Shown: piece by piece, positions 1 through 4,679 of the stretch | How the letters are laid out: the number at the start of each line of letters is the position of its first letter | Position numbering within the stretch: the first letter of the stretch is position 1 | Assembly: GCA_964550845.1 (NCBI GenBank) | Contig: CAZKAD010000043.1 | Coordinates: 1 to 7,800 of the forward strand | DNA: 7,800 nucleotides | Direction of reading: 5' to 3' | From: CAYTKU01 sp964550845 | GTDB taxonomy: Bacteria; Patescibacteriota; Patescibacteriia; Magasanikbacterales; UBA922 | The notes under the pieces: model-generated | What the model was told of the DNA's origin: nothing | What the model saw: only the letters and a program-made list of their open reading frames with translations | The model's database searches: none | Position numbers and translations under genes: made by a program

Positions 1-108
1 GGAGATTCCTTGTTGTACACTCGTCTCAACCCAAAGCTTTTTTGTGCACGAACTTCAGGGAAACAAGTATTGGCCAATACACAAGTCTCCAAACCCCTGG
101 CCACATAT
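1..108 (-). ncRNA. 5' part of an unidentified minus-strand transcript (RNA or mRNA leader), cut by window edge
   Basis: This region lies downstream of a consensus minus-strand promoter (115-142) and contains no convincing ORF. It can fold: positions 81-90 (acaagtctcc) pair with 1-13 (ggaga and cttgt, with a 3-nt bulge at 6-8), giving a 10-bp closing helix. Inside it is a 14-nt perfect palindrome, gtattggccaatac, at 67-80. I see no RNase P GAGGAAAGUCC box, no tmRNA start, and no T-box or tRNA feature. It may be the beginning of a stable RNA or the 5' leader of a gene left of the window. The identity is open. Confidence 0.4.
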
Positions 109-114
109 ATCTTT

Positions 115-142
115 ATTATATAGATTTTTGAAAATTTGTCAA
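115..142 (-). promoter_or_regulatory. Consensus sigma-70-type promoter, firing leftward
   Basis: Read on the minus strand, TTGACA (137-142) is followed after 16 nt by TATAAT (115-120). Both hexamers match the consensus 6/6. The predicted start is near 108. It begins just past the terminator of the neighbouring minus-strand RNA, so the two minus-strand units are transcribed separately. Confidence 0.75.
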
Positions 143-143
143 G

Positions 144-166
144 AAAAAAACGCCATATAGGCGTTT
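144..166 (-). terminator. Intrinsic terminator of the minus-strand RNA
   Basis: On the minus strand the stem AAACGCC (160-166) and GGCGTTT (148-154) closes a 5-nt loop, and the stem runs into a T tract (complement of 144-150). On the plus strand the tail after the stem is a poor tttattatat, so the terminator is oriented leftward. The 7-bp stem plus U tract is a standard Rho-independent signal. Confidence 0.85.
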
Positions 167-306
167 ATTATATATAGTGTGAAGCGGCTGCAGGTGCTTC
201 ACGTATGGATAAGTTAGGTGGTCGACCTGCCTTTTCCTTGGCCGAGTCTCCGAGCCTGCCCATCGAAGTGTTGGTGGGATCGGCCAGTCGTGTTACACCT
301 GCAGCC
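144..306 (-). ncRNA. Unassigned structured small RNA, about 120-163 nt
   Basis: This is a free-standing transcription unit with no protein gene. Its boundaries are a minus-strand promoter (314-341) with predicted start at about 306-307 and an intrinsic terminator at 144-166. The predicted 5' end coincides with an 11-bp perfect closing helix (306-296 GGCTGCAGGTG with 196-186). Going inward there is a symmetric 3x3 loop (293-295/197-199) and a CACG/CGTG helix (289-292/200-203). An arm GGCCGA/TCGGCC (280-285/240-245) encloses CCCA/TGGG (275-278/259-262), and there is a small AGGT/ACCT hairpin (225-228/216-219) with an 8-nt palindrome GGTCGACC. The helix-closed part is 121 nt, about the size of 5S rRNA, but the CCGAAC...GAAGUUAA loop-C hallmark is absent. 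The SRP GGAAG...AGCAGCC, RNase P and tmRNA hallmarks are also absent. A divergent 5S, 6S or SRP RNA cannot be ruled out by eye. Confidence 0.7.
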
Positions 307-313
307 AGGCAAT

Positions 314-341
314 ATATTATACTTTTTGTAATTTTTGTCAA
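314..341 (-). promoter_or_regulatory. Promoter of the minus-strand small RNA
   Basis: On the minus strand TTGACA (336-341, 6/6) is followed after 16 nt by TAATAT (314-319, 4/6). An alternative TATAAT (316-321) has only a 14-nt spacer. Using the 314-319 box, transcription starts at about 306-307, exactly where the closing helix of the RNA begins. It is divergent from the gatC promoter. Confidence 0.65.
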
Positions 342-349
342 GATACGGC

Positions 350-378
350 TTGCGAGAGAGCCAAAAATACAGTACAAT
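350..378 (+). promoter_or_regulatory. Promoter of the gatC-gatA-LOG-lgt operon
   Basis: TTGCGA (350-355, 4/6) is followed after exactly 17 nt by TACAAT (373-378, 5/6). The expected start, about 385-388, is at or within three bases of the gatC ATG at 388. The mRNA would therefore be leaderless or nearly so, consistent with no Shine-Dalgarno motif there. Confidence 0.65.
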
Positions 379-387
379 AGCTCCATT

Positions 388-693
388 ATGAAACTTGATA
401 CAGAAACCATTGAGTATCTCGCCAATCTTGCTCGGCTAGAACTTACCACCGAAGAAAAAGAACGCTATGCTGGCCAACTGTCGGTCATTTTCGATTATAT
501 TGATATGCTCGCTGAAGTAGACACAGACAATGTTCCCGAAACCTGCCAGGTCACCGGACTGCTTGATGTTATCCGTGATGATAACCCTGAAGTTTGCACC
601 GAAGAAGTTCGTGAAAAACTTATTGCGTCCTTTCCTGAGAAACAAGGGAGACTTCTTAAAGTGAAAGCAGTATTTAACCGAACCGAAGAATAG
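388..693 (+). CDS. gatC: Aspartyl/glutamyl-tRNA amidotransferase subunit C
   Basis: GatC is the small belt subunit of GatCAB, which converts Glu-tRNA(Gln) to Gln-tRNA(Gln), and in many bacteria Asp-tRNA(Asn) to Asn-tRNA(Asn), in the cytoplasm. The 101-residue product has family hallmarks: EYLANLARLELTTEEKERY near the N-terminus, then QLSVIFDYIDMLAEVDTDNV, then IRDDNPEV and a C-terminal RLLKVKAVFNR. Length is normal for the family. The frame is open back to an ATG at 205, but the extra 61 codons lie inside the opposite-strand RNA, do not resemble GatC, and lie upstream of the promoter at 350-378, so 388 is the start. No Shine-Dalgarno is seen. gatA follows after one base, implying translational coupling of two subunits of one complex. 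gatB is not in the window. Confidence 0.95.
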   Translation: MKLDTETIEYLANLARLELTTEEKERYAGQLSVIFDYIDMLAEVDTDNVPETCQVTGLLDVIRDDNPEVCTEEVREKLIASFPEKQGRLLKVKAVFNRTEE

Positions 694-694
694 T

Positions 695-2125
695 ATGAAT
701 CTTAATGAACTTACCATTACACAGGCCAAAGAGGGACTTTTAAATAAAAAATTTTCTGCTCGCGAACTTACAGACAGTTGTTTGGAGAGAATTGAAAAAA
801 GAAATCCAACGATTAATGCCTTTATTACTGTAACAGAAGAATTGGCACGCGAAGAAGCACAAAAAGCCGACAAAATGATTGCTGAGGGGAATGCCTATCC
901 ATTGACTGGTATTCCTTTTTCAGTCAAAGATGCTATTTGTACAAAAGATGTCCGTTCAACTGGCAGTGCAAAAATTCTCGACAATTATATTCCTTCATTT
1001 GATGCAACGGTGATCAAAAAAATTCGCAATCAAGGAGCAGTCCTCGTGGGTAAAAATAACTGTGATGCCTTTGGTCATGGAGCAAGTAATGAAAACTCCA
1101 TGTATGGACCAGTGCGAAATCCACATGATGAAAGCAAAGTAGCGGGTGGATCAAGTGGTGGGTCAGCCGCCGCTGTAGCTGACAATCAATGTATTTTTTC
1201 TATTGCCGAAGATACGGGTGGATCAATTCGCTACCCAGCGGCCCTCTGTGGTATTGCAGGACTTCGACCAAGTTATGGAAGAAATTCACGTAGCGGTATT
1301 ATGCCGATGGCCAGTTCTCTTGATACTGTTGGGCCTATGGCCAAATCTGTAGAAGATATTGCACTTCTGATGGAAATCATGGCTGGAAGTGATCCCAAAG
1401 ACGCTACCACTGTACCAAATCCTGTACCTCGCTATACTCAAACTCTGCAAAATCCGCTCAAAGGCTTGAAAGTAGGTATTCCCAAAGAATATTTTGAACT
1501 TGAGGGAATGGAAGCTGAAACCAAAGAAATTGTTTGGAACAAAATGGAAGCTTTTCGAAAGGAATATGAGGTTGAATTTGTGGATGTGAGTCTGCCTCAT
1601 ACCAAGTATGCAATACCCGTTTACTACATCATTGTGCCGAGTGAAGATAGTTCTAACCTTGGGCGACTCGATGGTATTCGCTATGGAATGAGAGAAGAGG
1701 GAAAAGACCTCTTTGATGTCTATGCACAATCTCGTGGTGCTGGATTTCCAGAAGAAGTCAAACGTCGCATTATGATCGGCACCTATGCACTCTCTGCGGG
1801 GTACTATGATGCGTATTACCGCAAAGCACAGAAAGTACGCACACTGATAATTCAAGATTTTGATCAGATTTTTCAAAAAGTAGATGTTTTGCTTACGCCT
1901 ACGTCGCCGTATCCTGCTTTTGGTATTGGGGAAAAGGCGAGTGACCCGCTTTCGATGTATCTGGCAGATGTATTTGTTGGTCCTGCTGCTGTGGCTGGTA
2001 TTCCTGGACTTTCTATCAATGCAGGGAAAACAAAATCAGGCCTTCCGACAGGAATTCAGATTATGGGGCCACGTCTTCAAGAAGAAAAAGTTTTGAATGT
2101 TGGATACTGGATGGAAAAAATTTAA
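695..2125 (+). CDS. gatA: Aspartyl/glutamyl-tRNA amidotransferase subunit A
   Basis: GatA is the glutaminase subunit of GatCAB: it hydrolyses glutamine and passes ammonia to GatB for amidation of mischarged Glu-tRNA(Gln) or Asp-tRNA(Asn). The 476-residue sequence shows the amidase-signature Ser-cisSer-Lys triad: Lys78 in GIPFSVKDA, Ser153 in AGGSSGGSAAA and nucleophile Ser177 in DTGGSIRYPA. Each sits one position before the known S. aureus GatA residues (79/154/178). Other GatA marks include ASNENSMYGPVRNP, ASSLDTVGPMAKS, SSNLGRLDGIRYG, ALSAGYYDAYYRKA and LLTPTSPYPAFGIGEK. The C-terminus ends in the usual PTGIQIMGP segment plus a short helix. The start is one base after the gatC stop, with no Shine-Dalgarno. 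The residues before the catalytic Asp-Thr are AE rather than the common G(S/T), but the amidase pattern is otherwise complete. Confidence 0.97.
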   Translation: MNLNELTITQAKEGLLNKKFSARELTDSCLERIEKRNPTINAFITVTEELAREEAQKADKMIAEGNAYPLTGIPFSVKDAICTKDVRSTGSAKILDNYIPSFDATVIKKIRNQGAVLVGKNNCDAFGHGASNENSMYGPVRNPHDESKVAGGSSGGSAAAVADNQCIFSIAEDTGGSIRYPAALCGIAGLRPSYGRNSRSGIMPMASSLDTVGPMAKSVEDIALLMEIMAGSDPKDATTVPNPVPRYTQTLQNPLKGLKVGIPKEYFELEGMEAETKEIVWNKMEAFRKEYEVEFVDVSLPHTKYAIPVYYIIVPSEDSSNLGRLDGIRYGMREEGKDLFDVYAQSRGAGFPEEVKRRIMIGTYALSAGYYDAYYRKAQKVRTLIIQDFDQIFQKVDVLLTPTSPYPAFGIGEKASDPLSMYLADVFVGPAAVAGIPGLSINAGKTKSGLPTGIQIMGPRLQEEKVLNVGYWMEKI

Positions 2126-2145
2126 TTTTTACTTTTGCTTGCCTT

Positions 2146-3507
2146 ATGCGCAAAGAACATATCAAAAAAATGCACGAACAAGCGAGTAAAGTTTTTAATT
2201 ACTCAGAAAAAGAAGTGGACTACCGTGAATCGTGGAGAATTTTTCGTATCATGTCTGAGTTTGTCGAAGGATTTGAATTTCTCGCTAAAATTGAAACAGA
2301 AGTTACGATCTTAGGGTCTGCTCGCCTTAAAAGTGATAATCCCTACTATAAGATTGCAGAAGAACTGGGAAAAATGCTTGGCCAAAATGGCATTGCTGTT
2401 TTGACTGGTGGAGGACCAGGAATTATGGAAGCTGCTAACAAAGGAATTTTTGAAGCAGGAGGGCAGTCTTATGGCGTCAATATTCAACTTCCTTTTGAGC
2501 AAGTTCTCAATCCTTATGTTCATCATTCGACTTCATTCAATTATTTTTTTACTCGTAAGGTGATGCTTACTTCTCCAGCTTCTGCCTTTGTTGTTTTTCC
2601 TGGGGGATTTGGTACCCTCGATGAACTGTTTGAAATTGTTGATCTTATGGAGCAAGGACTGATGCAAAAAGTTCCGATTGTTCTGGTCGGTACAAAATTT
2701 TGGGCACCTCTGTTGGATTTTTTGCAAAACAGTGCCGTACCACTTGGTGCCGTAAAAGCTGAGGTAATCAATATGTGGACTGTCGCAGATACCGCAGAAG
2801 AAGTTTACAATCATATTGCCGTAGTAAAAGGGCAACCTCCAATTTGTGATCTTTCCCCTGAAAATTTTCGCTGTGGAAAAAATATTGATTGGAAGATATT
2901 TCGTATTATGGCAGAGCTGGTTGAAGGGTTTGAATTTTTGAATCAAACCAAAGATGCGGTCACGGTTCTTGGAACCAAAAATCCTCTTGCCAAAGAAAAA
3001 TATCACGAAGCGGCCTATGATTTGGGACAACACCTTGGTGAATATGGTTATACAACGGTGACCGGTGGAGGAGTCGGCATTGCAGAATCAGTCAATCGTG
3101 GTGCATTTGAACTTGGTGGAATATCTATTGGACTTGGAATGAAAATTGGTGATAAACCACAGCTCAATAAATATCTTACCAAGTCTTTAAGTTTCATTTT
3201 TCCATTTACTCGTAAACTGATTGTAACTGCCCCTTCTTGCGCTTTTGTATTTTTTCCTGGTGGCCTCGGAACACTCCATCAACTATTTGAAGTGTTGACC
3301 CTCATGCAAACCAAAAAAATGCAGCGTCATCCCGTAATTTTGTATGATCATGAATTTTGGGCACCCCTTCATAATTTTATGAAACGTTCTTTGGTACATG
3401 AAGTTGGAACTATTTCCAATGAAGATGATGAACTGTATCAAATTGTGGACAATGTTGAAAGTATCATGAGTGCCATTGAAGAATGGAAACCACCAAAAAC
3501 CAAATAA
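2146..3507 (+). CDS. Tandem-duplicated LOG-like (TIGR00730-type) Rossmann protein
   Basis: LOG-family proteins (often misnamed lysine decarboxylase) are cytosolic nucleoside-monophosphate phosphoribohydrolases that release a base from NMPs. This 453-residue protein is two LOG domains in one chain, about twice the usual core. The repeat is obvious: IFRIMSEFVEGFEFL (32-46) recurs as IFRIMAELVEGFEFL (251-265). Domain 1 has TGGGPGIMEAANKG (87-100), FTRK (135-138) and PGGFGTLDE (152-160), matching the PGGxGTxxE signature. Domain 2 has TGGGVGIAESVNRG (306-319), FTRK (354-357) and PGGLGTLHQ (371-379), where the motif Glu is Gln. Domain 1 therefore looks catalytically competent and domain 2 probably structural or ligand-binding. 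It begins 20 nt after gatA and ends 2 nt before lgt. No Shine-Dalgarno is present. The true substrate is unknown. Confidence 0.9.
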   Translation: MRKEHIKKMHEQASKVFNYSEKEVDYRESWRIFRIMSEFVEGFEFLAKIETEVTILGSARLKSDNPYYKIAEELGKMLGQNGIAVLTGGGPGIMEAANKGIFEAGGQSYGVNIQLPFEQVLNPYVHHSTSFNYFFTRKVMLTSPASAFVVFPGGFGTLDELFEIVDLMEQGLMQKVPIVLVGTKFWAPLLDFLQNSAVPLGAVKAEVINMWTVADTAEEVYNHIAVVKGQPPICDLSPENFRCGKNIDWKIFRIMAELVEGFEFLNQTKDAVTVLGTKNPLAKEKYHEAAYDLGQHLGEYGYTTVTGGGVGIAESVNRGAFELGGISIGLGMKIGDKPQLNKYLTKSLSFIFPFTRKLIVTAPSCAFVFFPGGLGTLHQLFEVLTLMQTKKMQRHPVILYDHEFWAPLHNFMKRSLVHEVGTISNEDDELYQIVDNVESIMSAIEEWKPPKTK

Positions 3508-3509
3508 GT

Positions 3510-4274
3510 ATGATTCCATACTTTGAATGGAAAACAATTGATCTTGGTCCTCTTACGCTTCAGGTATGGGGTATGTGGGTAGCACTTGGGATGATCCTTG
3601 CTTTGGGTCTGTTAAAAATTCGAAGTAAAGCGCTCAAACTTGATACCAATAAGCTCCTTGATCTGAGTGTTTGGATGATTGTTTCTGGTATTATTTTTTC
3701 TCGACTTTTTGTCGTGTTTTTTTATAATCCTCATTTTTATTTTAGTCATCCATTTGAAATTATAAAAATTTGGCATGGGGGATTATCTTCGTTTGGTGGG
3801 TTATTTGGTGCAGCCTTAGTTTTTTTCTGGTATATCAAACGGCAAAAAATTCTTCAAAAACAATGGATAAAAATTGCAGATACACTCAGTTTTAGTGCAC
3901 TTTTTGGTTGGATTGTCGGTCGAATTGGATGTTTGTTTATACATGATCATATTGGTCGTCCATGCGATTGTTTCTTGGCTGTAAAATTTTCTGATGGCCC
4001 TCGTCTGGAAATGGCACTGCTTGAAATTTTGGCACTGCTGCCTTTAGCGATTCTTTTTTTTATCTCAAGAAAAAAACAAAAACCCGAGGGATATTTTACT
4101 TCATTGTTATTTATATATTATGGCATAGTCCGATTTATCCTCGACTTTTTTCGTGCAACAGATATTATTGGAGCCGACGCACGGTATCTGGGTTTAACTC
4201 CTGGTCAGTATAGTGCACTTTTACTTGTGTTAGCAGGAGTGTGGTTATTCAAAAAAAATAAAGTCCGATTGTGA
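3510..4274 (+). CDS. lgt: Prolipoprotein diacylglyceryl transferase
   Basis: Lgt transfers diacylglycerol from phosphatidylglycerol to the lipobox cysteine of prolipoproteins, the first step of lipoprotein maturation, in the cytoplasmic membrane. The 254-residue product has about seven hydrophobic segments and the family pattern: IDLGPLTLQVWGMWVALGM at the N-terminus, HGGLSSFGGLFG (89-100), GRIGCLFIHDHIGRP (137-151), and IVRFILDFFRATD (206-218) holding the two C-terminal arginines Arg208 and Arg215. The start is ATG 3510, two bases after the preceding stop, giving MIPYFEW; an upstream in-frame ATG at 3483 would overlap the LOG gene. The GRxGNF motif reads GRIGCLF and the usual SFHGG reads SSFGG, so two commonly conserved positions differ. 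A cyclophilin lipoprotein encoded at 5728 is a likely client. Confidence 0.88.
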   Translation: MIPYFEWKTIDLGPLTLQVWGMWVALGMILALGLLKIRSKALKLDTNKLLDLSVWMIVSGIIFSRLFVVFFYNPHFYFSHPFEIIKIWHGGLSSFGGLFGAALVFFWYIKRQKILQKQWIKIADTLSFSALFGWIVGRIGCLFIHDHIGRPCDCFLAVKFSDGPRLEMALLEILALLPLAILFFISRKKQKPEGYFTSLLFIYYGIVRFILDFFRATDIIGADARYLGLTPGQYSALLLVLAGVWLFKKNKVRL

Positions 4275-4284
4275 TTTTTTGGCC

Positions 4285-4313
4285 TTGAAAAAGGAATTTT
4301 TTTGTGGTACGTT
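4285..4313 (+). promoter_or_regulatory. Probable promoter of tRNA-Ser
   Basis: TTGAAA (4285-4290, 5/6) is followed after 17 nt by a weak TACGTT (4308-4313), preceded by TGG, which makes an extended -10 (TGnTA). The predicted start near 4320 lies 7 bases before the mature tRNA end. The same stretch holds a small CCTT-GAAA-AAGG hairpin followed by seven T (4283-4303), which could act as a weak terminator for lgt. Confidence 0.45.
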
Positions 4314-4326
4314 AGAGCCCCAATAG

Positions 4327-4413
4327 GGAAGGTTCGCATAGTGGTCGAGTGCGCCGCCTTGGAAAGGCGGTATACCCGAAAGGGTATCGAGGGTTCGAAT
4401 CCCTCACCTTCCG
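4327..4413 (+). tRNA. tRNA-Ser (anticodon GGA)
   Basis: This is a complete type II tRNA of 87 nt. The acceptor stem is 4327-4333 (ggaaggt) with 4406-4412 (accttcc), and the discriminator is G4413. The D stem is gca 4336-4338 with tgc 4350-4352. The anticodon stem is ccgcc 4354-4358 with ggcgg 4366-4370, with loop ttggaaa and anticodon GGA at 4361-4363. The long variable arm is 4372-4387 (ataccc, gaaa loop, gggtat). The T stem is gaggg 4389-4393 with ccctc 4401-4405, with loop ttcgaat. It decodes UCC and UCU serine codons. CCA is not encoded: the genome continues caaag, so nucleotidyltransferase addition is required. Its 3' end is repeated 155 bp downstream. Confidence 0.97.
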
Positions 4414-4417
4414 CAAA
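4396..4417 (+). repeat. tRNA-Ser 3'-end direct repeat, copy 1 (inside the tRNA)
   Basis: These 22 nt, from the T loop through the acceptor 3' strand and the first trailer bases, recur exactly at 4551-4572. Upstream of the exact match both copies also share tcgagg, separated by small differences. It is the classic position used by tRNA-targeting site-specific recombinases. Confidence 0.9.
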
Positions 4418-4452
4418 GATTTTGTACCAAAAGAGTTTGGTGCAAAATCTTT
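4415..4452 (+). terminator. 17-bp hairpin immediately after the tRNA (terminator-like or processing signal)
   Basis: The arms 4415-4431 and 4436-4452 pair over 17 positions (16 Watson-Crick and one T-G wobble, 4425 with 4442) around an AGAG loop. It begins two bases after the tRNA discriminator. It is followed by tgtgaaaag rather than a T run, so as an intrinsic terminator it is imperfect. It could instead guide tRNA 3' trimming or be a piece of a mobile element. Confidence 0.7.
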
Positions 4453-4464
4453 TGTGAAAAGCAT

Positions 4465-4562
4465 GTGAGAGATAAGAACGCCGGACTGAGCCATCAGGCG
4501 AAGGAGGCGGTGGCCAGACAAAATTTTCCGCAGAAAATTTTAGTCGAGGCCGAATCCCTCAC
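4465..4562 (+). ncRNA. Foldable tRNA-linked element ending in a tRNA-Ser 3' copy
   Basis: The stretch can fold as a three-way junction. The closing helix is gtgag-a-gat (4465-4473) with atc-c-ctcac (4554-4562), with one mismatch. One arm closes cgcc/ggcg at 4479-4482/4497-4500. A second arm is 4512-4551: ggcc/ggcc (4512-4515/4548-4551), gac/gtc (4517-4519/4543-4545), then a 9-bp aaaattttc/gaaaatttt stem (4520-4528/4533-4541) with loop cgca. The order ggcgg (4506-4510), hairpin, then tRNA 3' end resembles the second half of a tRNA-Ser with an enlarged variable arm, but no 5' acceptor partner or anticodon arm is convincing. No protein gene is credible here. Function is unknown. Confidence 0.5.
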
Positions 4563-4572
4563 CTTCCGCAAA
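4551..4572 (+). repeat. tRNA-Ser 3'-end direct repeat, copy 2
   Basis: This is an exact 22-nt copy of 4396-4417. The T-loop side just before it has lost two bases relative to the tRNA (gaggccgaat against gagggttcgaat), so it cannot form the normal T arm. Together with copy 1 it brackets about 133 bp that contain the two hairpin structures. Confidence 0.9.
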
Positions 4573-4599
4573 AAATATGGCTTTTTAAACGTTTCGTAT

Positions 4600-4625
4600 A
4601 AAAATCCCCGAGAGAGGGATTTTTT
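4600..4625 (+). terminator. Intrinsic terminator after the tRNA region
   Basis: The stem aaaaatccc (4600-4608) pairs with gggattttt (4616-4624) around a 7-nt loop and ends in a T run (4620-4625). It closes the tRNA-Ser transcription unit and separates it from the radC promoter that begins at 4627. Confidence 0.85.
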
Positions 4626-4626
4626 A

Positions 4627-4655
4627 TTGCACCAAAGAAATAAGTCTGTTATGAT
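4627..4655 (+). promoter_or_regulatory. Likely radC-operon promoter
   Basis: TTGCAC (4627-4632, 3/6) is followed after 17 nt by TATGAT (4650-4655, 5/6). The start would be near 4662, leaving about 18 nt before ATG 4680. It directly follows the terminator at 4600-4625. Confidence 0.5.
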
Positions 4656-4679
4656 ACATTTACACTTAATTTTTCTCCT

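Noticed and set aside
67..80. 14-nt palindrome gtattggccaatac as a protein operator
   Set aside because: Possible, but it lies about 30 nt downstream of a promoter inside a region that folds as RNA, and nothing indicates a binding protein; recorded only as part of the RNA entry.
186..306. 5S rRNA on either strand
   Set aside because: Length and closing helix fit, but the conserved CCGAAC...GAAGUUAA loop and the helix II/III pattern are not found; kept only as a possible diverged alternative.
186..306. Bacterial SRP (4.5S) RNA
   Set aside because: No GGAA-capped apical hairpin with the AGCAGCC side on either strand; a GGTGTAAC segment recalls the Alu-domain UGUAA but is too little.
205..387. 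In-frame N-terminal extension of gatC from ATG 205
   Set aside because: It does not resemble GatC, lies within the structured minus-strand RNA gene, and is upstream of the operon promoter at 350-378.
1286..1876. Long minus-strand ORFs inside gatA and the LOG gene
   Set aside because: They are antisense shadows of strongly conserved coding sequence, with no family resemblance or start signals.
4281..4303. Intrinsic terminator directly after lgt
   Set aside because: The CCTT-GAAA-AAGG stem is only 4 bp before the T run; too weak to annotate separately.
4272..4420. UGA-as-glycine (code 25) read-through of lgt
   Set aside because: Reading through the TGA leads into the tRNA gene and yields no Lgt-like sequence; the family's natural C-terminus is already reached.
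4312..4521. Minus-strand ORF of 69 codons across the tRNA
   Set aside because: Its VRDSNPR segment is the well-known translation artefact of an antisense tRNA-Ser; the DNA is explained by the tRNA and its repeat.
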